Shown here one piece after another: positions 27,093 to 35,905 of a stretch of DNA of 64,000 bases (position 1 is the stretch's first letter; every line of letters begins with the position of its first letter). Below the pieces are notes generated by a model that searched no databases, was not told where the DNA came from, and saw only the letters and a list, made by a program, of their open reading frames with translations. Where the stretch lies: contig NZ_AP023355.1 in NCBI RefSeq assembly GCF_016865425.1, positions 6,136,198 to 6,200,197 on the forward strand. Direction: 5' to 3'. The DNA is from Actinocatenispora thailandica. GTDB taxonomy: Bacteria; Actinomycetota; Actinomycetes; Mycobacteriales; Micromonosporaceae. Made by a program: the position numbers and the translations under genes.

Positions 27093-28051
27093 GCGTCGGC
27101 CTTTCTGGGCGCGGGCAGGTGGGACAGCAGGGTGCGGTCGAGCAGGCCGAGCTCCACCAGATCGGTCAGCGGCTCGGCGACGCTGCACGACCCGTACGAC
27201 GCGAACCAGGCCCGGGACCGGCCGGCCTCGCCGGGGCGGGCCAGCATCGCCCGCGCCACCTCGGCCAGCGGGCCGGCCTCGCGGCAGGCCAGCGCCTGCT
27301 CGGTGCCGGCGAACGGCGGGTCGGGCAACCAGTCCAGGCACACCGCGGCGAGCACGTTGAGGTAACCGTGGTGCTCGAACCCGGTCGACGCGGCGGTGTG
27401 CCGGACCGCATGGTGCAGCCCAGCGGTGAGCTTGAACGGCTGGCCGTGCCCGCGGCACCGGTCGACGAAGCGGGCCAGTTCCGGCTCGGTCGGGAACGCG
27501 TCGGCGGTGAGCCCACCGGTACGCAGCTTCGCCCCGGCGGCGCCGTCCCCGCGAGCGGTGGCGATCGCGTCGACCGCGTCGAGCAGCCGTGGCCCGCGGG
27601 GCAGCTCGACGAACCGGCGCACCGTCCGGTCCACCGCCGCGTCGAGCCGGGCGGCGACGTCCCGGACCGCGCCGACCGGGTCCGGTTCGGCGCCGACCGG
27701 GCATTCGAGCTGCCGCAGCGCCACCCGGGGTTCGGCGCGCGCTGCCGGAACGACCGCGTCGAGCTGGTCGATCGGTCCGATCAGACCGATGTCCAGCCGC
27801 ACCGGACGGTGGCCGAGCCGTTGCGCGTCCGGCGTCTCGATGCCGCCCGGCGCGGCGTCCAGGCAGTCGACCAGTTCGCTCCACCGGGCGGCGGGAAGCA
27901 GCAGCGGCCCGACCAGATCGGTGTACGGTGCCGAGCGGTGGTGTCGGTGTTCGGCCACCGCGACCGACATGGGCGCATTGCCCGGCGGGAAGAGGGCGGC
28001 GTCGTCGACGAGCGCACGAAACAGCGCCGGGATCGGCGACTCGGTTGACAT
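27089..28051 (-). CDS. conserved-looking protein of unknown function, first gene of the fah operon
   Basis: 320 residues from ATG 28051. No signal peptide or membrane helix. It opens with PALFRALVDDAALFPPGNAPM and has alternating strands and helices (VRLDIGLIGPIDQLDAVVPA, GAAGAKLRTGG, ELARFVDRCRGHGQPFKLTAG, LHHAVRHTA) suggesting an alpha/beta barrel-like enzyme, but I do not recognise the family. Its stop overlaps the fah start by 4 nt and it is divergent from hmgA, so it should act in homogentisate breakdown. The pathway here lacks a recognisable maleylacetoacetate isomerase; whether this protein fills that gap is speculation. No clear ribosome-binding site. Confidence 0.75.
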   Translation of the reverse strand: MSTESPIPALFRALVDDAALFPPGNAPMSVAVAEHRHHRSAPYTDLVGPLLLPAARWSELVDCLDAAPGGIETPDAQRLGHRPVRLDIGLIGPIDQLDAVVPAARAEPRVALRQLECPVGAEPDPVGAVRDVAARLDAAVDRTVRRFVELPRGPRLLDAVDAIATARGDGAAGAKLRTGGLTADAFPTEPELARFVDRCRGHGQPFKLTAGLHHAVRHTAASTGFEHHGYLNVLAAVCLDWLPDPPFAGTEQALACREAGPLAEVARAMLARPGEAGRSRAWFASYGSCSVAEPLTDLVELGLLDRTLLSHLPAPRKADA

Positions 28052-28082
28052 ACCGCTGACCGTAGTCGACGCTACGTGTATA

Positions 28083-28107
28083 GGACAATAGTGTCCGATT
28101 ATCGGAC
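28083..28107. promoter_or_regulatory. overlapping operator palindromes between the fah operon and hmgA
   Basis: GGACA-ATAG-TGTCC (28083-28096) overlaps GTCCGAT-T-ATCGGAC (28093-28107, 7-bp perfect arms). The part GGACAATAGTG is the complement of CACTATTGTCC and resembles the site in front of hppD. This AT-richer patch probably carries the divergent promoters. Confidence 0.6.
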
Positions 28108-28164
28108 GAACGCTTGGCGCTGGTCGACGCGAACCGCCGACGGCGCCCGTACCCGGGAGGGCCG

Positions 28165-29331
28165 ATGCCGTACTACCGGCGGGTGGGCGAGATCCCACCG
28201 AAGCGCCACACCCAGTTCCGGCAGCCCGACGGCTCCCTCTACAAGGAGGAGCTGATGGGCCAGGAGGGGTTCTCCAGCGACTCCTCCCTGCTCTACCACC
28301 GCTACCCGCCGACCGCCATCCTCGCGGCCGACGCGTACGACGCGCCCCGCGTCACCCGCACCCCGAACCACCCGCTCAAGCCGCGGCACCTGCAGACCCA
28401 CAAGCTCGACACGACCGGCGCGGACGCCATCACCGGCCGGCAGCACCTGGTCGCCAACGACGACGTCCGCGTCTCGTACGTCACCGCCGACGCGCCGAGC
28501 CCGCTGTACCGCAACGCCATCGGCGACGAGTGCCTCTACGTCGAGGCCGGCACCGCGACGATCGAGACCCAGTTCGGCGCGCTCGACGTGCACCTCGGCG
28601 ACTACGTGATCATCCCGATGTCGGTCATCTACCGGGTGCTGCCCACCGGCGACGAGCCGCTGCGGATGCTGTCCGTCGAGTCCACCGGCCACATCGGCCC
28701 GCCGAAGAAGTACCTCTCGGTCCGCGGACAGTTCCTGGAGCACTCGCCGTACTGCGAGCGCGACGTGCGCGGCCCGAGCGAGCCGCTGCTGGTGGACGAG
28801 ACCGAGGTCGAGGTCATCGTGCAGCAGCGCGGCGGCTGGACGAAGTTCGTGTACGCGCACCACCCGTTCGACGCGGTCGGCTGGGACGGCTGCCTGTACC
28901 CGTGGGCCTTCTCGATCTTCGACTTCGAGCCGATCACCGGGCGGGTGCACCAGCCGCCGCCGGTGCACCAGACCTTCGAGGGGCCGAACTTCGTGCTCTG
29001 CTCGTTCGTGCCGCGCAAGGTCGACTACCACGAGCTCGCCATCCCGATCCCGTACAACCATCACAACGTCGACTCCGACGAGCTGATGTTCTACACCGGC
29101 GGGAACTACGAGGCCCGGCGCGGCTCCGGCATCGAGCAGGGCTCGATCTCGCTGCACCCGTCCGGCTTCACCCACGGCCCCCAGCCGGGCGCCGTCGAGC
29201 GCGCGCTCGGCGTCGAGTTCTTCGACGAGCTCGCCGTCATGGTCGACACGTTCCGCCCGCTCGACCTGTGCGACCCCGGGCTGTCCGTCGAGGACACCGG
29301 CTACGCCTGGACCTGGAACCGCAAGGCCTGA
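28165..29331 (+). CDS. hmgA: homogentisate 1,2-dioxygenase
   Basis: 388 residues from ATG 28165 with CGGGAGGGCCG upstream; ATG 28114 lacks a site. Cupin-type dioxygenase: YYRRVGEIPPKRHTQFRQPDG at the N-terminus (first 20 shown), QHLVANDDVRVS, and the C-terminal metal region with YNHHNVDSDELMFYTGGNY and HPSGFTHGPQPG supplying His, Glu and His ligands. It opens the homogentisate ring to maleylacetoacetate. At 388 residues it is shorter than the roughly 430-residue proteobacterial and animal enzymes. It is divergent from the fah operon, sharing an operator region, and is followed by a hairpin. Confidence 0.93.
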   Translation: MPYYRRVGEIPPKRHTQFRQPDGSLYKEELMGQEGFSSDSSLLYHRYPPTAILAADAYDAPRVTRTPNHPLKPRHLQTHKLDTTGADAITGRQHLVANDDVRVSYVTADAPSPLYRNAIGDECLYVEAGTATIETQFGALDVHLGDYVIIPMSVIYRVLPTGDEPLRMLSVESTGHIGPPKKYLSVRGQFLEHSPYCERDVRGPSEPLLVDETEVEVIVQQRGGWTKFVYAHHPFDAVGWDGCLYPWAFSIFDFEPITGRVHQPPPVHQTFEGPNFVLCSFVPRKVDYHELAIPIPYNHHNVDSDELMFYTGGNYEARRGSGIEQGSISLHPSGFTHGPQPGAVERALGVEFFDELAVMVDTFRPLDLCDPGLSVEDTGYAWTWNRKA

Positions 29332-29337
29332 CCGGGC

Positions 29338-29370
29338 CCGGTGCCGGTGGCCGCGAGCCACCGGCACCGG
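29338..29370 (+). terminator. hairpin after hmgA
   Basis: CCGGTGCCGGTGG (29338-29350), 7-nt loop, CCACCGGCACCGG (29358-29370): 13-bp perfect stem, 7 nt after the stop, between convergent genes. Confidence 0.85.
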
Positions 29371-29459
29371 GGTGCGGCACGGCACCTCGCCCGCCGGGCA
29401 CCGACGGTGTGCGGCACCGGCGAGCCACCGGCGCCGGCCGGCCCGCGGCCGGTGGCGGC

Positions 29460-30505
29460 TCAGCGGCCCCGACCGGCGCGGTGCAGGTCGTCGGCGCGCA
29501 GCACCAGCGCGGCGAACGCGAACGCGCCCAGCAGGATCAGCACGCCCAGCGGCCACGGCGAGGTCACCAGCGCGAACACCAGCATCATCGGCGGGCACGC
29601 CAACACGCAGCAGGCACCCAGCGCGAGCCAACGATCCAGCGACGGCAGCGCCCGCAACGCCGGCTGCGGACCGGCCGGTGGATGCACCCGGAACACCCCG
29701 AACAGCAGCACCCCGAGCAGCCCGACCGCGGCGGCCACCACCCGGGCCGCACCGCCGCCCGCCAGCGTGGTCAGCGCCACCACCAGCGGCCCGCCCCACG
29801 CGTACAGCGCGCCGACGGCGAGGAACCGGGACATCCCGCTCCGCACCCCGTGCGCCGCCGGACCGACCGGCTCGGTCCGCTCGTCCGGCGCCGGCTTCCC
29901 CCGCTCCGGGACGGGCGCAGCCGCAGGACCGACGGCTGCTCGTCGTCCGCCGCCCGCGGGTCCAACCTGATCGCCTCGGTGTGCGCGCGCCGGGCCAGGT
30001 CGACCAGCCCCAGATCGGCCGCCACCGCGGACAGCACCAGATGCGTCTCCGGCTCGTCCGGCGCCAGCCGCACCGCCTGCCAGGCCGCGTCCAGGGTCGC
30101 CTGCCCGTTGCGCACCCGGCGCACGATCGCCGCGAAGTGCAGCTGCCGCAGCCAGGACTCCGGATCGACCTCGACCAGGCGCTCCGCGGCGTCGATCGCA
30201 TCCTGCTTGCGCTCCAGCGCGACCAGCGCATACCCGCAGACGACCTGGCCGAGCAGATGCTCCGGGTCGGCGGCGAGCGCGGCGCGGGCCGGCGGGAGCG
30301 CCTGCTCGGCGCGACCGGCGCGCAGCTCCACCATGCCCAGGGTGGCCAACGCCTCCGGGTTGTCCGGCGCCAGCCGCAGCGCATCACGCAGCTCCTCGGC
30401 CGCCTCCGCGAAGTGGCCCAGGTCGTCGAGCAGGTCGGCGCGCTGGATGAACGTGCGCACCTCGGCGGCGGTGTCCCGCCCCGTCTCGTCCGGCTCCCCC
30501 GTCAC
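29460..30505 (-). CDS. TPR protein with C-terminal membrane domain, frameshifted by one missing base
   Basis: The N-terminal part, from GTG 30505, has about four TPR units (FIQRADLLDDLGHFAEAAEEL, ALATLGMVELRAGRAEQALP, later ETHLVLSAVAADLGLVDLAR). In this frame the reading degenerates after QPSVLRLRP and stops at 29771. In the -1 frame the sequence continues through KPAPDERTEPVGPAAHGVRSG into about four membrane helices (FLAVGALYAWGGPLVVALTT to GVLILLGAFAFAALVL), stop 29460. TPR plus C-terminal helices is, from memory, a common layout in this order. Length is 3n+2; one extra G in the G5 run (plus-strand C5, 29898-29902) joins the two parts into about 348 residues. Function unknown; probably an inner-membrane assembly factor. 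Confidence 0.75.
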
Positions 30506-30511
30506 GCCCCG

Positions 30512-30518
30512 AGCCTAA
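30512..30518 (-). promoter_or_regulatory. TTAGGCT -10 box, leaderless start of the TPR gene
   Basis: On the minus strand TTAGGCT is followed by 6 nt and the GTG. The flanks CGTTAGGCTCG are identical to the box before ispF. No clear -35 box. Confidence 0.5.
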
Positions 30519-30552
30519 CGACCCGACGCCCCCGCCGACCGCCACTCACCCG

Positions 30553-31029
30553 TCACGGCCGATACACCAGGGCGGTGGCGATCGCGGCGAGCCCCTCGCC
30601 CCGCCCGGCGAACCCCAGCCCGTCGCTGGTGGTCGCGGACACCCGGACCGGGGCGCCGCCCAGCGCCGCCGACAACGCGTCCTGCGCCTCGGCTCGGCGC
30701 GGCCCGATCTTCGGGGACCGGCCGATCAGCTGCACCGCGACGTTGCCCACCGCGTACCCGGCGGCGCCGACCCGGCGGGCCGTCTCGGCGAGCAGCGCGG
30801 TACCGGCCGCGCCCGCCCACTCCGGCTCCGCGGTGCCGAAGTTGGCGCCCAGGTCGCCCAGGCCGGCCGCGGACAGCAGCGCGTCACAGGCGGCGTGCGC
30901 GGCCACGTCGCCGTCCGAGTGGCCGGCCAACCCGGGCTGCCCCGGCCAGTGCAGGCCGGCCACCCAGCAGTCGCGGTCCGCCTGGTACGCGTGGATGTCG
31001 GTGCCGACGCCGACCAGCGGGATGATCAC
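30553..31029 (-). CDS. ispF: 2-C-methyl-D-erythritol 2,4-cyclodiphosphate synthase
   Basis: 158 residues from GTG 31029. Family motifs are complete: [10 protein letters not shown] and [11 protein letters not shown] for the divalent metal, [16 protein letters not shown], and [17 protein letters not shown] at the C-terminus. Forms the cyclodiphosphate in the non-mevalonate isoprenoid pathway, supplying among others the prenyl donors that the UbiA enzyme at 36904 would need. It follows ispD on the same strand, 73 nt downstream, and also has its own TTAGGCT box 6 nt from the GTG, so it may be expressed separately as a leaderless mRNA. Confidence 0.95.
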   Translation of the reverse strand: MIIPLVGVGTDIHAYQADRDCWVAGLHWPGQPGLAGHSDGDVAAHAACDALLSAAGLGDLGANFGTAEPEWAGAAGTALLAETARRVGAAGYAVGNVAVQLIGRSPKIGPRRAEAQDALSAALGGAPVRVSATTSDGLGFAGRGEGLAAIATALVYRP

Positions 31030-31035
31030 GCCGCG

Positions 31036-31042
31036 AGCCTAA
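31036..31042 (-). promoter_or_regulatory. TTAGGCT -10 box, leaderless start of ispF
   Basis: On the minus strand TTAGGCT, 6 nt (CGCGGC), then GTG 31029. Matches the TANNNT pattern of the housekeeping actinobacterial sigma factor; spacing fits transcription starting at the start codon. Confidence 0.5.
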
Positions 31043-31102
31043 CGAACGGCGCGGCGGGCGCCGCACCAGCGGCCGAACCGGACCAGACCGCCGCAGCGGC
31101 GG

Positions 31103-31828
31103 CTACAGGTCGATCAGGAGAGCCGCGACCTCGAGGTCGAAAGGCCTGGTGATCTTGAGCGCGGCCTCGGCGCCGGGCACCGTGGTCACCCGGCCGCCCA
31201 TCCGCTCCACCAGCCCGGCGTCGTCGGTCGCGCCGCCGTCCGCGTCGGCGGCGTGCGCCGCGGCGAGCACCGGCCGCCGGAAGCCCTGCGGGGTCTGCAC
31301 CGCGCGCAGCACCGTGCGGTCGACCGTACCGGTCACCGCGCCGTCCCGGTCGACCCGCTTGATGGTGTCGACCACCGGCAGCACCGGGATCACCGCGTCG
31401 CTGCCGGCGCGCACCGCGGCGGCCACCCGGTCGACCAGCTCCGGCGGCGCGAACGCCCGCGCCGCGTCGTGCACCAGGATGATCGGGTAACCACCCGGCA
31501 CGGCGGCCAGCGCCGCCGCCACCGACTGCTGCCGCTCGGCGCCACCGACGACCAGATCCAAGCCCACCCCGGACCCCGCAAGGACGGGCGTGAGCAGCGC
31601 GGACACCGACTCGACCGCGCCGGCCGGCACCGCGACCACGACGTGACCGACGCAACGGGCCTGCGCCAGCCGGCGCACCGCGTGCACCAGCAACGGCGAA
31701 CCGGCCAGCTCGCGCAGCGCCTTCGGCAGCCCGGGGCCGAGCCGCTCACCCCGGCCCGCAGCAGGCACGAGGACCGCGACGTCGCCGCGTCTTGCTGTCG
31801 ACGCGGTCACGTCGCGGTCCTCGTTCAT
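31103..31828 (-). CDS. ispD: 2-C-methyl-D-erythritol 4-phosphate cytidylyltransferase
   Basis: 241 residues from ATG 31828; GTG 31810, with AGGA 8-9 nt upstream, is a good alternative. Nucleotidyl-transferase fold: VPAAGRGERLGPGLPKAL with the CTP-binding Lys, VVGGAERQQSVAAAL, ILVHDAARAF, and the C-terminal LRAVQTPQGFRR and GAEAALKITRPFDLE. Third step of the non-mevalonate isoprenoid pathway. Lies between carD (22 nt upstream) and ispF, as in mycobacteria (Rv3583c-Rv3581c). Confidence 0.94.
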   Translation of the reverse strand: MNEDRDVTASTARRGDVAVLVPAAGRGERLGPGLPKALRELAGSPLLVHAVRRLAQARCVGHVVVAVPAGAVESVSALLTPVLAGSGVGLDLVVGGAERQQSVAAALAAVPGGYPIILVHDAARAFAPPELVDRVAAAVRAGSDAVIPVLPVVDTIKRVDRDGAVTGTVDRTVLRAVQTPQGFRRPVLAAAHAADADGGATDDAGLVERMGGRVTTVPGAEAALKITRPFDLEVAALLIDL

Positions 31829-31850
31829 GCGATGTTGCGTTGTGACTTGC

Positions 31851-32336
31851 TCAGGCCTCGGACAGAACGCGATCGAGCAGCGATTCCGCCTCGTCCTTGG
31901 TGCTCTTCTCGGCGAGGGCCACCTCGCCGACCAGGATGTCGCGGGCCTTGGCGAGCATGCGCTTCTCGCCAGCCGACAGCCCACGCTCCCGTTCCCGACG
32001 CCACAGGTCCCGCACGACCTCGGCAACCTTGAGCGGGTTGCCGGACGCCAGCTTCTCCAGATTTGCCTTGTACCGCCGCGACCAGTTGGTCGGCTCCTCG
32101 GTGTGCGGAGCGCGCAGCACATCGAAGACCTTGTTCAGGCCCTCTTCGCCAACCACTTCCCGGACACCGACGATCTCGGCGTTTTCAGCTGGAACCCGCA
32201 CCGTCAGATCGCCCTGCGCAACCTTGAGCACGAGGTACTGCTTTTCCTCGCCCCGGATGGTCCGGGTCTCGATTGCCTCGATGAGTGCGGCCCCGTGGTG
32301 GGGGTAAACAACGGTCTCGCCGACACTGAAAGCCAT
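31851..32336 (-). CDS. carD: CarD family transcriptional regulator
   Basis: 161 residues. N-terminal RNA-polymerase-interaction domain ([42 protein letters not shown]) and C-terminal helical DNA-binding domain with the conserved tryptophan in [20 protein letters not shown]. CarD binds the RNA polymerase beta subunit and stabilises open complexes, mainly at rRNA and housekeeping promoters. Upstream (minus strand) AAAGGGG serves as ribosome-binding site, and GTGTTA-CCCT-TAACAC (32373-32358) is a small palindrome containing a possible -10 TACCCT. Confidence 0.96.
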   Translation of the reverse strand: MAFSVGETVVYPHHGAALIEAIETRTIRGEEKQYLVLKVAQGDLTVRVPAENAEIVGVREVVGEEGLNKVFDVLRAPHTEEPTNWSRRYKANLEKLASGNPLKVAEVVRDLWRRERERGLSAGEKRMLAKARDILVGEVALAEKSTKDEAESLLDRVLSEA

Positions 32337-32642
32337 AGGTTCGAAACCCCTTTCGCTGTGTTAAGGGTAACACGCCGTTGCCCCGGACCGGGACTCCGGA
32401 TGCCGCCATAACCGCTGGTCAGCGGCGTGTGAGGAGGCCTACTCGACTTGACAAACGCCGATTCACCCGGCACACGCGAGCCGATCGCGACTACTGGTGA
32501 TCTAATGGGCACGAAAAGTCAGCTGTCCGCTTCGTCCTGAAACGCACGTGGGTACAGCCCGGATCCGATCTCGTCCGGTGCCATCCCTGGTGCTCTCCGG
32601 GAACGTGAGAGAGAGTGGAACCAAGCAGCCGAGGAGGCAGCG

Positions 32643-33380
32643 GTGAGCGGTCAACTTGGTGACGACGACGGCGGCCGCAGGTCGCCCGACCCCGACGGAC
32701 TGCCCGGCTTCCCGCCCGAGTGGGGACGCATCGTCATTCCCGACGACGCCGCCGAACTCGACCGCGAGGCGACGAAGGTGCGGCGCGAGCTGCGCCGCGA
32801 AGCGCTGCTGCACCGCCACGGGCTGCGCCCCGGGCGCCGGATGCAGCACCTGATGCTGCCCCTGGTGCTGCTCACGATGGCCGTGCTGGTCGCCACCACC
32901 AGCCTGTTCGCCGCCCTGTTCCCGCAGGGGCGGCGCGGTGGCACCACCCCCAGCAGCAAGGCCACCGCGGTGCAGACCGGCGCACCGCTGCCCGATCTGA
33001 CCCTCGCCGCCGCGTCCGGCCGGTCCGTGTCGCTGCGCGGAGTGCACCCCGCCGTGGTCCTGGTGCTGCGGCACTGCGCCTGCGGCAGCCTGATCAGCGG
33101 GACCGCCCAGGCGGCCGGCAGCCACGTCCGGGTGCTCGTGGTCGGCGCCACCACCCCGCCCACGCTGCCGGCCCTGCCGGCCGGCAGCCGGGTCACCGCG
33201 GTCCGAGACAGCGGGGGTCAGCTCGCCGAGGCGGTCGCCGCCGGACAGCACAGGACGAAGCTCGCCGACAAGACCGCGACCGCGCTGCTGGTCGACCAGC
33301 ACGGCGCGCTGACCGCCACCGTCGCCACCACCGTCGATCCGACCGACTTCGCCGAACGGGTACCCGCCCTCGCCGGCTGA
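32643..33380 (+). CDS. single-pass membrane protein with extracytoplasmic thioredoxin-like domain
   Basis: 245 residues from GTG 32643 (GAGGAGGCAGC upstream). The cytoplasmic N-terminus contains EWGRIVIPDDAAELDREATK and a basic helix; one membrane helix lies at about 67-90 (MLPLVLLTMAVLVATTSLFAAL). The outer part resembles an AhpC/thioredoxin fold (GAPLPDLTLAAASGRSVSL, VVLVLRHCACGSL) with a CxC rather than CxxC motif, and ends TALLVDQHGALTATVATTVD. Redox activity is possible but unproven. It is divergent from carD and faces the PKS gene, which ends only 9 nt away. Confidence 0.7.
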   Translation: MSGQLGDDDGGRRSPDPDGLPGFPPEWGRIVIPDDAAELDREATKVRRELRREALLHRHGLRPGRRMQHLMLPLVLLTMAVLVATTSLFAALFPQGRRGGTTPSSKATAVQTGAPLPDLTLAAASGRSVSLRGVHPAVVLVLRHCACGSLISGTAQAAGSHVRVLVVGATTPPTLPALPAGSRVTAVRDSGGQLAEAVAAGQHRTKLADKTATALLVDQHGALTATVATTVDPTDFAERVPALAG

Positions 33381-33389
33381 GCGGCGCCG

Positions 33390-34532
33390 TCACACCGCGC
33401 GCAACAGCACCGCGTAGAGGGTCAGGCCGGGACCGAACGCGAGCGCCACGGTGCGCTCACCGGGGCGTACCGGCAGATCCTGCAGCACCGCGAGCACGGT
33501 GCCGGACGAGCAGTTGCCGTGCCTGCGCAGCGTCGCGCGGGACGGCTCCAGCGCCGCGTCCGACAGCCCGAGGCGCTCCTGCACCACGTCCAGGATGCGC
33601 GGGCCGCCCGGATGCACCGCCCAGTGCGCGACGTCGGCGACGGCCAGGCCGTGCCGGCGCAGCAGCGCCGCCACCGTGCCCGGCAGCTGGCCGGCCAGCG
33701 TGTCCGGCACCTGGGCGGACAGCCCCATCCGGAACCCGTGGTCGGTGACGTCCCAGGTCATCTGCTCGGCGGTGGACACGTCGGTGGTCGCCGCCACGTC
33801 CACCACCGCCAGCCCCGGCACCGGGTGCGCCGCCTCCGCCGGCCGCAGCACCGCCGCCACCGCCGCGTCGGAGAACAACGAGTGCGCCACCACCTGGGAC
33901 AGGTCCCGGCTGGCCGGCTGCAGGTGCAGCGAAGTCAGCTCGACGCACAGCAGTACGGCGGGCCGCCGGTGCACGGTGACGAAGTCGGCGACCGCGGCCA
34001 GCCCCGGCAACGCCGCGTAGCAGCCCATGTGGCCGATCAGCAGCCGCTGCACGTCGTCGCGCAGCCCGAGTTCGGCGGCCAGCCGGATGTCCACCCCGGG
34101 CGTCACGTAGCCGGTGCAGGAGGCCACCACGAGCAGGCCCGGATCGCGTACCGACAGGCCGGCGTCGGCGAGCGCAGCGGTCACCGCGGACCGGCCCAGC
34201 GGCAGCGCCTCGGTCAGGTACCGGCGCATCCGGTCCCCGGTGCCGGCCGTCGAGATGTCCTCGACCAGCGGGTTGATCGCCGGGTGCCGCTGCCGCACGC
34301 CGGCGTGCGCGAAGATCCGGCCGGCGCTGCGCACGTCCCGGTAGTGCGTGGCGAAGAAGTCCGTCCACAGCGTCGACTGGTCCACCGCCGGCGGGAACGC
34401 CGCGGCCAACCCCGCCAGTACCGGCGTCACCGCCGGGCCGTCGCCGCCGGCCCGCGTGGTCGCCGCCGGTGTGGGCAGTGGTGCCACCGCGGGCAGGCTC
34501 GGCACCGGCGGCGCGCCGGGGGTGGTCACCAT
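33390..34532 (-). CDS. type III polyketide synthase
   Basis: 380 residues from ATG 34532, overlapping the acyl-CoA dehydrogenase-like gene by 7 nt. Thiolase fold with the Cys-His-Asn triad: Cys in GHMGCYAALPGL, His in HWAVHPGGPRILD, Asn in RRHGNCSSGTVL; also VVASCTGYVTPGVDIRLA and the C-terminal ALAFGPGLTLYAVLL. Such enzymes extend a fatty-acyl starter with malonyl-CoA to alkylresorcinols or alkylpyrones. The neighbours (flavoprotein, methyltransferase, UbiA prenyltransferase) match the set I recall for the agq alkyl-hydroquinone cluster of Actinoplanes missouriensis, where the PKS makes an alkylresorcinol. The product here is not proven. Confidence 0.93.
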   Translation of the reverse strand: MVTTPGAPPVPSLPAVAPLPTPAATTRAGGDGPAVTPVLAGLAAAFPPAVDQSTLWTDFFATHYRDVRSAGRIFAHAGVRQRHPAINPLVEDISTAGTGDRMRRYLTEALPLGRSAVTAALADAGLSVRDPGLLVVASCTGYVTPGVDIRLAAELGLRDDVQRLLIGHMGCYAALPGLAAVADFVTVHRRPAVLLCVELTSLHLQPASRDLSQVVAHSLFSDAAVAAVLRPAEAAHPVPGLAVVDVAATTDVSTAEQMTWDVTDHGFRMGLSAQVPDTLAGQLPGTVAALLRRHGLAVADVAHWAVHPGGPRILDVVQERLGLSDAALEPSRATLRRHGNCSSGTVLAVLQDLPVRPGERTVALAFGPGLTLYAVLLRAV

Positions 34533-35734
34533 CGAGGGGCCGTCCCCGCGGCGTTCGGGTCGCCGCCGAGGGCGGCGACGCCGAGCCAGTCGGCGCACAC
34601 GTCGCTGGTCGCCGGTTGCAGCGCGCCGCAGCGGGCGTCCCGGTACAGCCGTTCCAGCGGCTGACCCCGCCGGGAGGCGCCGGCCCCGGCCGCCTCCAGC
34701 AGGTCGCTCGCCACCCGGGCCGCCGTGTCCCCGGCGAGCAGCTTGGCCCGCCACACCCAGCGGTTGGTCTCCGGGGAACCCGGATCGTCGTCGACCCGGC
34801 GGGCCGCCTCCAGCACCGCGAGGCGGGTCGCGGCCACGCTCGCCTCGGCGCGGCCGATCCGGGCCCGCACCGCGGGCAGCGTGGCCAGCTTCCGGCCCCC
34901 CACATAGGCCACCGCGGCGTCCACGGCGGCCTGCGCGACCCCCACGTACACCGCGGCGTAGCTGGCCACCAGCCACTGCGGCATCACCGCGGCGACCAGC
35001 AGCGCCAGCCCCTCGACGCCGCCGAGCAGGGCATCGGCCGGTACCCGTGCCGACAGGTGCAGGTCGTGGCTGGCGGTGGCGCGCATGCCGAGCACGTCCC
35101 AGTTCGGCGCGATCCGGACACCGTCCCCGGCCGGTACCAGGAACTGGGAGACCTTGTCCGGCTCGGCCGCCGAGCGCGCCGCGACCAGGTAGCCGGCGGC
35201 CCCCTCGGCGCCGGACACGAAGCATTTGTGGCCCTCCACCAGGAACCCGTCGCCGTCCGCCCGGTAGCTGCTGACCAGCTCGGACAGCCGGGAACCGGCG
35301 CCCGGTTCGCTCATCGCCACCGCGTACCGAGCGCCGTCGCGCACCGCGGCGGTGAGGATCCTGTCCCGGGCGGCGAAGTACGCGTCGGTCGCGCCGAGCG
35401 CGCGGGCCAGCTCGTCCGGCGTCTGGGCCAGCGCCCCGGTGACCGAGGCGTGCATGTTGTAGATCAGCGCGGTGGCACCGTTGCCGCGGCCCAGTTCCAT
35501 CGCCACCCGGGCGTAGTCGGCGAACCCGGCTCCGGCACCGCCCAGCCGCGGCGGCACCATCAGGCCGAGCAGCCCGGCGTCGCGCAGCGCGGCGAGGTCC
35601 GCGGCCGGCAGCGCCCCGTCCACGTCGTACTCCGCGGCCCGCGCCGCGAGGTCCGGTACCAGCGCGGCGGCCGCCGCCACCGCCCGCTCCGGGGTGAGCG
35701 GCTGCTCCTCGGTCACCTCACGCGTGCTGGTCAA
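34526..35734 (-). CDS. acyl-CoA dehydrogenase-like flavoprotein (probable hydroxylase/monooxygenase of the PKS cluster)
   Basis: 402 residues. Start is TTG 35734, with AGGGAGG 6 nt upstream; later GTG codons lack a site. ACAD fold: N-terminal helices (LGLMVPPRLGGAGAGFADYA), the FAD-binding AVAMSEPGAGSRLSEL, GHKCFVSGAEGA, and a C-terminal four-helix part without a clear catalytic Glu. Flavin-dependent hydroxylases of this fold act on aromatic rings, so ring hydroxylation of an alkylresorcinol is more likely than fatty-acid beta-oxidation. Overlap with the PKS start suggests coupled translation. A 10-bp hairpin lies in its leader (35756-35779). Confidence 0.85.
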   Translation of the reverse strand: MTSTREVTEEQPLTPERAVAAAAALVPDLAARAAEYDVDGALPAADLAALRDAGLLGLMVPPRLGGAGAGFADYARVAMELGRGNGATALIYNMHASVTGALAQTPDELARALGATDAYFAARDRILTAAVRDGARYAVAMSEPGAGSRLSELVSSYRADGDGFLVEGHKCFVSGAEGAAGYLVAARSAAEPDKVSQFLVPAGDGVRIAPNWDVLGMRATASHDLHLSARVPADALLGGVEGLALLVAAVMPQWLVASYAAVYVGVAQAAVDAAVAYVGGRKLATLPAVRARIGRAEASVAATRLAVLEAARRVDDDPGSPETNRWVWRAKLLAGDTAARVASDLLEAAGAGASRRGQPLERLYRDARCGALQPATSDVCADWLGVAALGGDPNAAGTAPRW

Positions 35735-35755
35735 CGTCGCCTCCCTGGATCCTGC

Positions 35756-35779
35756 CGGTTCCGCCGCGCGGCGGAACCG
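35756..35779 (-). other. 5'-leader hairpin before the acyl-CoA dehydrogenase-like gene
   Basis: CGGTTCCGCC (35756-35765), GCGC, GGCGGAACCG (35770-35779): perfect 10-bp stem, 21 nt upstream of the TTG start. May be an internal terminator/attenuator separating the methyltransferase gene from the PKS pair. Confidence 0.55.
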
Positions 35780-35905
35780 CGCTCGCGAAACGGCTCGTCA
35801 CCCTGCTTCCCACCAAACGGCTCGGCACGCGGCCCGGCACGAAACGACTCAGCCCACGGCCTCCCCCGAACGGCCGGCCGGGCCGCCTCGCGCGCCACGG
35901 CCGGG

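Noticed and set aside
32358-32373. GTGTTA-CCCT-TAACAC palindrome before carD
   Set aside because: Only 6-bp arms and it overlaps a likely -10 box; may be promoter sequence alone, so not listed as an operator.
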